A DNA stretch of 64,000 nt from Himantopus leucocephalus (Eukaryota; Chordata; Aves; Charadriiformes; Recurvirostridae): positions 86,404,499 through 86,468,498 of the forward strand of contig RSEF01000003.1 in NCBI GenBank assembly GCA_003993805.1. The letters run 5' to 3'. Positions 42,312 to 53,500 of the stretch are shown here, one piece after another. How positions within the stretch are numbered: the first letter of the stretch is position 1; each line of letters begins with the position of its first letter. The position numbers were made by a program, and so were the translations under genes. The notes under the pieces were generated by a model that saw only the letters and a list, made by a program, of their open reading frames with translations, was not told the DNA's origin and ran no database searches.

Positions 42312-42447
42312 CTACAGCAACCTATCTGTAGGCGGCTAGCCAGGAGAGTTTCAAGTTGCCCTTGCTAGCTTTCATATTAGTTTATTTATTAACAGAGGTA
42401 GGACCACTTTAACAATTCACTCAACTGGAGCAGATGACAACTTGAAA
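42312..42447 (+). repeat. Unclassified direct repeat, copy 2
   Basis: This is the second copy of the unit at 40161, in the same orientation 2.15 kb away, with an extra 38 bp (42373-42410) between TTGCTAGCTTT and AACAATTCACTC. The extra piece ends in CTTT, the same four bases that precede it, so the difference looks like a deletion in copy 1 between short direct repeats. Similarity stops on both sides. Confidence 0.75.
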
Positions 42448-43001
42448 CAGTTGGTGTGGAGGCTTTTCAAACCTTTCGTTTATATGTTTCTTCTGCAGCA
42501 CGCTTGGACTGTGGCTTGCAGTTTAATTTCCATGCACCAAAACCTCTGAGACATCTAATGAGCTGAGGAAAGTGAAAACAGGTGTATGGAAAAGAAAAAA
42601 AAAAAAAACCAACCACCAAACAACACAGCTGCTTTGCTCTGCAGACCCAGCCAGAAATTTTTCAACCTGAGAATTAAATTTCTTTAGTGATGTTGTCCAC
42701 TTAGTAGTTATAAGGAGAATTTCTTGAAATTAATACTAACAATTTTGCTTTAGAAACAGCCCCAAGATGGGCTTCTCTCAGGCCAGACAGAGCAGGATGG
42801 ATGAGAACTACAAGGTTCTGCTAGACCTTTCCCCTGCAACAGCTACTTACACAAACAGAATGAAGCTCTGAAGAGAGAGCACTGCCTTGGGTTTGCCTGA
42901 ATATTTCCCAGCTTCTCAAGAAGCTGTTGTAGTTGCACTGTATTTCCTTTACAGAAGTGTTGATAGCTCTTTGAAAATTCCACAGATAGCAGCAGAGGAA
43001 T

Positions 43002-43078
43002 AGAATCATAGAATCATTTAGGTTGGAGAAGACCTTTAAGATTATCAAGTCTAACCATTAACCTAGCACAGGAACCAG
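43002..43078 (-). mobile_element. CR1 LINE 3' tip
   Basis: Reverse-oriented: AGAATCATAGAATCATTTAG, GTTGGAGAAGACCTTTAAGA, TTATCAAGTCTAACCATTAA. It is a short, 5'-truncated copy. Confidence 0.92.
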
Positions 43079-43309
43079 AGACACAATAGCTTCTCTTTTT
43101 TTATAGTATTCCAAAACTTGTATGATATTGCCAAGAGACTTGTATTCAACAGAATTTACGAGTTTGACAGAGAAGTCATGCACATGTGCTATGTATATTT
43201 CTTCCTTCTCCTGCTATTTATGTAGGGAGGCTATAGACGCTTAGCTGAGCAACTGAAATCTCTGCAGTAGATAGCAACAATAGCAACCAAGTATCAGGCT
43301 GAACAACTG

Positions 43310-44862
43310 TCCTTGTTCCTTGAGTACCTACAAGGTGGGTCCCCAGATCACAGGCCCCCTGTTCTTATGGTAGACTTTAATCTCCTTCACTTCTGCTGGA
43401 AGAGTAATGTGACAGGATACAAACAATCCAGGCGGTTACTGGAGAGTGTCAGGGATGATAGAGGAGGTGCTGGGTGAGCCAGCCAGGGGTGATGCAGAGC
43501 TGGATCGGCTCTTCACAAATAAGAAAGATCTGACTGGGGACACAATAATGAATGACAGCCTTGGGTGAAGTGACCATGGACTAATACAGTTCAAGATCCC
43601 GCGGGGACTGAGGAAGGCAAGTAGGACATTACAGACTGGACTTAAGCCGAGGGGTAATCACCCCTGATCAACCTGATTGCTTTCTGTGACAAAATGACTG
43701 GATTTATGGACAAACAAAGACAGATGTCATTTATCGCAGCTTAAGCAAGGCTTTCAAAACTGGTTCCCAAAAAATCCTTGCACCCAAGTTGGGAAATTAC
43801 AGTCTAGATGGGTTGACAACCAGCTGGGTAAAAAACTGTTGTTGGATGATGGGGCTCAGAAGGAAACAGTTAACAGGTTATACTCCACCTCCAGGCTAGT
43901 AAGAAGTGGAGTGCTGCAGAGTCTGTAATGGGACCTGTCCTGTCTAGCATCTTTATCAATGACCTGGAGAAGGCAATGGAACATACTCTCAGCAGGTTTG
44001 CAGATGACACCAAATAGGGGCGACTGTGGATACACCCAAGAACAAGGCTGCCATCCAAAGGGACTTAGCCTGGAGGAACGGGTTGACAGGAACATTGTGC
44101 AATTCACCAAGGACAAATGCAAAGTGCTGCAACCTGGAAAGGAAACAAGGCAGGCTGCAATGATTCAGGCTGGCGACAGAAAGACAGGCTGGGGAGGAGC
44201 AGGTCTGTCACAAAGGACCTGGTGGACAGCAAACTGAGCAGAAGCCACCAGTGTGCACAGGCAACAAAGGCAGCCAACAGCAGCAGCACAGCATACTAAC
44301 AGGAGCACAGATTGAGGGAAATGATCATACTGCTTTACTTGGCACTCATTAGACTACATTTATGATAAAGTCAAACTTTGGGTCCCCAATACAAGAAAGA
44401 CATCAATAAACTGGAGCAAGTTCAGTAAAGGGCCACAAAGATGATCAGGAGCTGAAGTACAGCCCCTATTAGGGAACTGGGAACTGGAGAAGAGAAGGTT
44501 TTGGAGGGACCTAATAGCAGCCTTCCAGCACCTATGCTGAAGCTATCTAGAAGATAAGAGCCAGGCTCTCCACAGCAGTACACCGCAGAAGAGCAAAAGA
44601 CAACTGGCACAAGATAAAACAAGAGAGGCTCAGACTGGATATAAGGAAAAAAAAATTCTTCGCATGAGCACAAACACATACACAGGTTGCCCAGAGCTGT
44701 ACAGTCTCTGTCCTTAGAAGTGTGCAAGACCTGACAGGATACAGCCCTGAGCAACCTGTTCTCTCTTCATATCTGACCCTGCTATGAGTAGGAGGTTGGA
44801 CTAGAGACCTCCTGAGATCCCTTCTGACAGGAATTACCCTATGGTTTTGTAATAATATTCCA
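43310..44862 (+). mobile_element. Decayed CR1 LINE with endonuclease-RT remnants, about 1.5 kb
   Basis: Forward-oriented CR1 ORF2 remains. Near 43370 the frame still reads VDFNL, like the GDFN motif of the endonuclease domain. Further on it reads GPVLSSIFINDLE and then SRFADDTK at about 43991-44014, the FADD catalytic motif of the reverse transcriptase. Later stretches match the last third of the RT frame (AQATKAANSS, DINKLEQVQ..., KKFFA-like) and a degraded 3' end (TTGGACTAGAGACCTCCTGA) up to about 44850. The frame is broken repeatedly and a large part between endonuclease and RT is deleted, so it encodes nothing functional. It lies antisense to ME1. Only fragments of the frame are quoted here. 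Confidence 0.9.
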
Positions 44863-45790
44863 CTCACATTCCCCGTGATGATATTACAAGCTCCTTCCAC
44901 TAATTAGCATTCAGACAGTGATCTTCAGAGTTTTAGGAAACTAAAGAGACATTCAAGAGACATCGCAGTTTTTAGCACCAGGCACTGGAAATAACTAACT
45001 TCATATTGAGGAATGCCAGGTACTTTCATTGCAATTGGTTTGTATTATTACTGTTGCTGATGTTACTCTTTGAGTCAGGCAGGGGAAATAAACAAACACA
45101 CACTCACCTTGGTATCACACATCTGTGTAAGCCAGCTGAATCTGGGCCAAAGCACTGGAAAGCCTTACTCAGATAGGTCAACTGCAGTGCAATAAACATG
45201 CACCCAAAAAATTAGTTCCCAAAAATTAAACTAACTTGCTTTGACAAAACTTACTAGACAGATAAAATGTCAGAGCACAGACTAAACTGGGTAGGTTAAG
45301 TCATGGAAAAGGCTTACAAAAATACTCTCTTTGCAAGTTCCTTAGCATGGAAAACTACAGGAGGGGGAGTAATTTTGTTTAGAAGGTATTCTTTTAAAAC
45401 CCAGGACATGCTGTTGTGATTACTTTGAATACTTCAGTCCCATATGCCGCGTCTGACAAAACCACTCAGTCATTAACTTGCATTTTCCTTTAACCACTCA
45501 TTTCAAGTCTGAGTGGAAGAGCAGCATACATGATCTAGAGAGGCTGAGGCTCTCTTCACTCTATGACTCAAAAGAAAAGTTTCCAGCCAGAACAGGTTCT
45601 GCTCCTGCAAACATGTATTTGGTGTTGCAAACAGAAATTACTTCGCCTATAACAACATATATCGTCAACTGAAGAAAGGACAGGACAGGTCATACCACCT
45701 TCAACCCAAGCTGGATTGCTCACAGTGCTAGTACTTGGATTCCAACACCCACAGCACCAAAATGAGATTAACAAGGTTTTTATTATCACC

Positions 45791-45809
45791 ATTATTATTA
45801 TTATTATTA
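45791..45809 (+). repeat. (ATT)n microsatellite, about 6 units
   Basis: An uninterrupted ATT run after TTATTATCACC. Simple sequence, probably length-variable between individuals. Confidence 0.9.
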
Positions 45810-47125
45810 ATGAGATTTGCTGAGGATAACAGATTCACAGAATGAAGAGCAGATTCACCAGAACAGATCCAGCTTCAGTTTTCTACATCTGTATTTCTAA
45901 CTACTGCATTATTGCTGTTTTCCTCATAGCAGCTTTGCCTGTGTAAAGTAATGAAGTGTAAGAGGCCAGTACAAAATAAATGGGGCTTTTATGCACATGT
46001 CACGTTTCCTCATAGTATCTGAAAGATTATTTCTATGTATTTAAGTAAATAGATGCATGTGAGTATTTTCAGGGCCAAAAAAATGCTTATCATTGTATAC
46101 TTTGAGAGCTGCCCTGCTGGCAATTTGGAGCACAGCCAGACAACCATTACCTCTCTGTAGCTACTTATATAATTAAGTATTTTCAGGATTAGGTTCACAG
46201 ATATTAATTCATCGTGTAGGGTTTCTGGTCACTGCTGAAATCCCATAATAGAAAACAGGAATCTGTTCTGAAATACCAAATTATTACAAAATGTGGAAGG
46301 ATTAAGACAGAATTCAAAATTTTGACATGAAAATAGATTCATTTTGCTAATTATTAAACCTTTATCGAGTTACCTTTCAAAGAAAATCTTATTTTGCTGG
46401 GTATTTATACCACAGAAGCATTATTTGTAAGAATGTCATAACAATCTCTATGTAAAGAAAATCTATGCAGCACCTTCTGTTTAGAGGACATACACGTGCA
46501 TTGTTTTTAGCATATTTTAGAAAAGAAAACTTTTAAAATATATCTTTGAGGGCAATAGTCAACTCCACTACACAAGGTATGGCAGGAGTTTTATTCAGCC
46601 TTTAGACATTTTCTGTGCAGGAAATCTTCTCTAGGGAATCAACATTAGAATCCTAAGTGTGGGAAGAGTTTATTTCAAATTTGTATCACATCTGCCTATC
46701 CAATAGCTAGCAAAGCCTTCAGAGAACTAAATATACCCTTGGAAAGTCAACCTTCATTCACATCATCGCATGAATTTAAGTCCTGGAGACATGAATTCTA
46801 TCTTCTTGAAGAAATGAAATTTCGTTGAGTTAAAAACTACCGCGCAGTGGTTAGCTGAGGTTTGAAATACGTTTTCTTCCAGGAATATTGACCTGACCTT
46901 CCTCAGGCATTCAGCTGATAAATACTGAACACTTTCTCACTTCTCTCCCAACTCAGCTGGAATGGATGCAACTCTTACCAATGCTGCCCAGGACCAAGAG
47001 GCTTAGAGGAGGCAGCCAAGGGTCAGCTACCACTTCATCTAATTGGAACTAATCTGCATGTGGCACAGTATGGCCTGAAGCCAGGAGCAGTTTTAGCTAC
47101 ACAGATGGATGATTTCTTCCTGCCT

Positions 47126-47153
47126 NNNNNNNNNNNNNNNNNNNNNNNNNNNN
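47126..47153. other. Assembly gap (28 N)
   Basis: A run of 28 N, an estimated rather than placeholder length, bordered on the right by 17 C. The poly-C tract is probably why the gap was not closed. Confidence 0.97.
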
Positions 47154-47170
47154 CCCCCCCCCCCCCCCAG
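47154..47170 (+). repeat. Poly-C tract, 17 bases, next to the gap
   Basis: Seventeen C directly after the N run, then AGCATTCAGC. The real tract may be longer and extend into the gap. Confidence 0.85.
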
Positions 47171-47542
47171 CATTCAGCACTGGCCACGATTTGCGGTCCT
47201 GTCTAATGGATTTTCATGGATCTAGGAAAATGTATGTGCAGGAGACTGCACATCCATTAACACCCTCTCTACTTCTAACTACAATATGGCAGAAGGTAGA
47301 AGGACATGGACAAAATATGTCAGGACTATACAGATTAGACATGGGTCTACTTAGATGTGACTTTAAAAGAAACAGCAGCCTCCTGACCGATTACTGCAAA
47401 AACTAGGAGATGATTCCCCTCACCAAGGAAAGAAAATTGTAAATAGAAATTATATTATAGCAATGCAAAGACAACATAACAAAACATTATCTAAAAATAC
47501 TAATTATACAAGACCAAGTAGTTTACACTAGGTTTTGTTGTT

Positions 47543-47577
47543 TCACCTTAGTGGCCGGTCTGGCCCAAACCACGACA
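47543..47577 (+). mobile_element. Orphan LTR 3' end remnant
   Basis: TCACCTTAGTGGCCGGTCTG followed by GCCCAAACCACGACA resembles the last 35 bases of the LTR ending at 26739 (GAGTGGCTGGTCCGATCCAA, ACCATGACA). Nothing upstream resembles the rest of that LTR, but a gap lies 390 bp to the left. The match is short, so this is a tentative call. Confidence 0.4.
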
Positions 47578-50500
47578 GATTTCATCCTCAAAATTTCTCA
47601 AATGCCGCTTGCCTTTTCAGATGAGAAAACTAAATGACTAAGATTTAATAATCACCACAAGCGCATGACCTAGTTTCCAGTCTAGTGCCCAATCTACTAC
47701 AATATTTTGTCTTTCTGAAGTAGAGCTCACTAATAAAGGGGGAAAAAATGTGTGTACTCATTACACAGTTCTGAAGTAAGACAAAGAAAGCTTCAATCAT
47801 GTGTTTAAAGATTTGTGAAGTGTACCTCAAAGGAAACCAGAAAGGGTGTCTGTTAGTCACACACCCTGTTTAAATTGCTAGTGGAATATTATCACAACTA
47901 AACTGTACTTTTGTCTAATAGAGTTCATCTGTTCTTCTCACCTGTGCTTTACCTGCTACATCCTTATTGCAGAATAAATTTAGAGGACTCAGTAACTAGA
48001 GAATCAGAAGAAAGTTATATCTTGCCATAAACTACACAAAACTAACAAGTTTAGGAAATAATGTTAGTTTGAAAGGCATGTTTCCTTATCCTACAGATTT
48101 TTTTTTCCCCCTAAGAATTACACCTCAGAAGGAAGCACTCGCTTTTTATTTTCTACTTTGAGTTTATCCATGTACTCCAAGAAGCACGAGAGCTCAGTAC
48201 CTCACACAGCCTGGCAGCAGAGCAGAGGCTCCAGTTTCACACAGACTCCTGACCTGGAACACTTTTGCACTTCTGGCAAACGCAAGGCCAGTGGCTATGA
48301 CACAGAGCCAGACCGGTTATGTTTCCCCAGGTAAGATGCAAAGTGAGATGTTCTGCTTTTCCTGAGCTTGGATAAAGTGTTCCTTTCAAGCAGCTGCTGA
48401 GGGTGTGTGGTGAAAACCGCCTTCGATGCAGAAAAAAAGCAGTACAGTGAGTAAAAGACAACTTTTCTGATACCTGTTTACACAGACTCACCTACATTTA
48501 TTTATTTATTCTCACCTGCAGTCGATGTACTCAGTTCAACCACTGCAGTGTTCTAAATGTAAGAATTTGTATGCTCTATACAAAGTAAAAAAAAAAAATA
48601 AATTCAGAATTATCAAGCTATTTTAAGGGCCATTCCTTATTTCTTTATGTGACCCTTGACTGACCTAATAAATAGACAGCCATGCCAAATCAAAGCCATG
48701 CCAAAGCAAAGGCTTTATCCAGCCTTTGCTTAGAGAAAGCAATGCAATTGGTAAGCCTCATCCTTACAGAATTTGGCATGAAGTCTTGTCTTAACAAAAA
48801 GCAACAACACAAAAAAGATAAACCATACTACTTTTACGCTCCCCAACACTACGCCTTAAAAAAACAACAGAAAATGTCTTCATGTCTAAAACTCTGTTAA
48901 AAATTGTATTATCTCAAGCTTGTTTTTACACATAAGCTATGCATAGAAATAATACACCAGCGTTCACTGACAGCATGAGTAGATGTTTGTTACACACAAA
49001 CTCTAGTAAATTTTTTCAAAGAACTTCAGTGAAGTTCTGCGAGGAAACGCTTTGAAGCATAACAGGGAACCAGCTCTCCTTCACCAGGCCTGAAACCTTT
49101 ACATGAAGTCTGTAAAATGACATCTACACTCAGCAGCAGCCTGAATAAACAAGGACCCCAGTGAGAAAAAGGTGGAAAGGGGGCATCATTGAGCTTCAAA
49201 ACACTCCTGGGATAGAGGTGACTTGAAACATCCCAACACAGAGTTGTGTTGGAATCAGAAAGACAACTGTCCCACTTGGGGTCCAGACAAGAGCAAGGTA
49301 AGAATTTCAGAGAAACCTTGGGAATGAAGATGTCAAGCAGTTACCTAAAATGTATGATCTGAGGAAGACTGAAAAGCCCGGGCAGACGGAGGAACAAACT
49401 GCTGCGAGATCTCACTCCTGCAGAAGGTCCAAGAGCCTGAATCCCAGTCCCCTGGCAGAAGGCTCTTCATTCCTTCCCCAGCACTTGCTCCTCAAATGTG
49501 ACTTTTAACAATGGCTTATGTCTGGGAAAAAACAAAGCTACATAAACCTAAGGACCTTAAGGAATTACTCCAACCACTGCGACAGCACAAAATCAAGAGG
49601 TTGAAATGTATTTTCATAATAACTTCCATTTGCTTATAAATAGCAGCAGACAATTTTACCTTTCAAGAGTCAGTACATTGAAATCCAAGAAGGATTTTGT
49701 TCCATTATTTATCATGGACTAAAACTGCTGAACGTATCAGTATTAGGGTTCAATATTCTGTACTTCAAAGAATCTTAAAATGGGGGGTTTTGCTATTAAA
49801 TTACTCTTTTACTTTACATAAAGAAACTCAGTTGCAATTTTAACACATTTAACAATGGCAAAAAGGTCCTACAAAATCTTTAGAAGTCCTTTTATTTTAA
49901 GAGTTTTAGAACCATGCACTTAATCAGCTGTCAGCTGGTGAAGCACTGCACTTTAACACCTCACATTTTTAACCTAAGTTTATTAACTATATTGTAGTGC
50001 TTCAGGTGCACTACTCCTGTCCAACTGCTCCCAAAAAACATCATACAGGACTTGAAGAGATTCAAGCCAAATCAAACCAGCATTAAGCGCTTCGCAGACC
50101 CAGGTATTCATTTTATTTTAACAATAGAGTGTGCTTCTCTTCTGACTTCTATCTGTAACTGTTGAACTCTTTGTACTCTAGGTAAAGAGGCTTTACTGCC
50201 TCTTTCATAAATACACCTCCACACGTAAATCTGCGTTCTAAAGTCAGGTATCTGGAGGAAGAAATCCAATAAGTCAGCTAGACACTAGTACTGAAAATGT
50301 TACAACATGCTTCATAATCAGCACTATGCACTCATCACCAGGACAGATTTAAGGCAAAGATTTTTTTTTACATCATTAGTAAAAGCCAAAATTATTTTTG
50401 CCTTTGTGGAAAAGGGAATGATGTATTTCATAACAATTCTTTTTCTTCTCTGGCAAAGCAGTGATTCTGTACTATCCAATCTCCATGCCAAAAGGAAACT

Positions 50501-53500
50501 TAAAAGTGTATCACTCACAGGGGACAAGAGGAAGAAAGCTAAACTGTGATATCCCATCTGAACCGGATGCCAAAATCATTTAATACCTCATAGCACCTAC
50601 TCTGTTCCAAAGATACACACAAGTCATTAATAAGACAGATCAATCTAAAGTACTAACTGAAGACTGAGTTTATTTAAGCAAAGTTACATTGAACCAAAGG
50701 TGTCCGTAATTTTTCAAACCACTTGTAGGGTTATTTTATGAATACAAAAAAAGAAGTGCAGAACACAGTGACTTTAGTTTTAATATCAAATTTAAGTTAT
50801 TAGAGAAAAAAACAGTTTTTCTAAGCCAGAAACAGGTAACAGCTACTACTTGAACAATAAAGTAAGTAAAAACCTAAGCATAACTATGCAATGATAAAAT
50901 GCATTGCTGCTCTATGCCTCGTTTATATTTTAAGAGCAAAACAGTGATGAATTTGCTTCCTGAACTCTTATACCAGATGATCACATCCTGATGTATTTCT
51001 ACATCTTTGGCTGAAAGCCACAAATATTCAAAGCATAAGAGAATTATGATGCTTTTTTTTTCAGTTCTACATTATGGATTCTTTCTGTATAGAAAAAGTG
51101 TTTACTCCACACTTCCCCTGCTTCCTCTACATTGTAAACAACCTCAAGTCCTGCACGGAGTATTGTGTTTCACACAGGAATAGGCACTAGCAGTATCCAA
51201 GTAAACTACAGGCACTGATTTCAACAGAAAGTACAGAGTGCCTGCAAGAACTGCCTCCACGGTGCCCTGTGACCTCCTTCTTCTAAGTCAGGATTTTTGC
51301 TTCCTGAATTATGCAACAAATTACATTAGCAAAGCTTAAGCTTTGATAAGACCAAAACTTGTTTTCTTATGTATGCAATTCAGAGGGTTTTTTTAGTTAA
51401 TCCCTAAAAAATAAAATTATCCTGAGGAATATGCATAAATTAATTGTCATACAAAATTAATTTAGAGATCTCTTTTTAACAGAAACACATTTAGCTTTCT
51501 CCACAGCATTTTTTTTTTCTCTGAAATCACCCAAAGATTTGGACTATTTAAAGTAATCTTAATTAATCAAAAAATGAGATACTATAGTATTCAACATTTT
51601 AGATAAAATTAGACTAGTCTCAGAAAGGTCGGACTAGCCAAAAACATTTATCTTGTACACTGAACAAATATTTCAATGTTTTCTTCTAATGGGCTACTAG
51701 GAATCAAGTTTTAGGAAGTCTGTGGAGGTTAAAGGTGCTCATACTCTCCAAGTGACAAAGGGGGTTCTTTTTTTAAACGATTGATGCACCAGTGCTAATT
51801 GCATGACAGTTTTGCAGCAGCTTCCCCTCTTGCATCCCTCTATCATTAATTTACTCTCACCTTACACTACTAAAAGCAGTAGCTGAATCAGGTCCTTAGT
51901 CCTTTCTCTAATATCACCCTACACAAATTTATTATCCTTATAAAAGCCGTGGGCTTATTTGTGATTATGGCTGAACCTAGATTCCCCATAGCTGTGTATT
52001 ATGGCAGTCCCACCTCCTAGAGGTGTCTGTAATGTGCATATTGACAGTCCTTTGAGGCAGTCTTAAAATTCCTACTATCTTGTTACATGTCTTGAAATCA
52101 TGAAAACTAGTCAAAATGATAACCCAACAGATTATAACTACACAGCAATTTTCTTACTTCTCTGAAAACGTATCATTACTCTACTATTGGCTCTAGAAAA
52201 AAAAAAATCTGAAATATTTCTAAAATGTAAATTCATGGAGTTTCAGTATGCTTGACAGCAATCATTTCCTTCTCAATTAAAGGTGTAATGCTACTTGTAA
52301 AATTACTATAGAGGGGGAGAAAGGGGAAGATAAAGAAAAGAATGACTGACATAAAAGTTCAATCTACGCAGGCTACATAGGGTGAATATTAACAAAAATG
52401 ATTCAATGATATTTCGACACTTTCTTAAAGTAACTATTCGACGGTTTCCCCTACCTTGCTTGACTTCATCCTGGACTTTGATTTTTTTCGAAGATGAACA
52501 GACATACAGCACATTCCACAGAGAGCTTGCACAGTTGCAATTTTGGAACCACAAGTCAACTTACAGTTATTGAGAAAAGGACACTCACAATAAATATCAC
52601 ATCTTAATATATCGATTGGGTAAAGTAGATTTCTCATGTCTGCAAGCCCTGCTTGGAAGCAGTGCTGCTGACTGTGCATGATACCCTCCTCCATGAATGA
52701 TAAGGCAGAATATTCTAGCGTCAAGCCAAATTCATCCTTCACCTCTGACTAGAAACTGTCAGCATCTTTATTTAAAGATCTGAATTATTATGTCAGGTAA
52801 AAAACTAGAAGCAACAGAGCCTTTGCCTGGTCTCTGACAAGTTAATGTATAGTCTTGCTACTTCTACCTATCTATCAGGAAGTTTGTTCCAAGTCCACCT
52901 ATCCCAGTTTTGCAGACACACAGCTACTGTTTCAAGTTTGTCCGCAGCTTTGCAGTACAAAACTTAGGCTACCATGTATTACAAATTGGTAATCCTACAA
53001 CATTTTATTGCCTTTTTCCTATACCAGATTTAACTCCCTGACGTTCTGTTAAACCAGACAATGGAGATAATTACTGTAAAACTATTCCTAGGCATGGCCC
53101 TGGCCTGCACTGCCCTGGCACAGAATAAAGAGAAAGCCCCTCCATGAAAGAGAAGGACATTCAAACAAAGCTTAACTAATGGCCTGCTACTGTCACACTG
53201 TATTACCGGTTTTAATCATAGCAAAGGAGAGAGTCAGAAAAATTCCAAGATGAAGAGGCCTAGATGGATTGAGCAGAGTCCCGAAGACGCAGCACCTCAC
53301 CAGCTAGGACATGCGCACGGTGTTACAACATCTGGTTTGTGCTAGTAGAGGTGTCACCTCTGTGCCCACTTCTACAGAAGCTAACTCTGTGGATGGTCAC
53401 AGGGTGTGTTCCCAAAACTGGCACCTTTCCTAGTTATACCACAGCTTTGGATCTTACAACACCTCCCACTGAAGACAGATCACCCCTTATGCTTAGAAGC

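Noticed and set aside
52434..52742. 102-codon minus frame with eight cysteines in about 40 residues
   Set aside because: It begins at GTG rather than ATG, has no signal peptide, no splice context and no family resemblance; it is probably chance.
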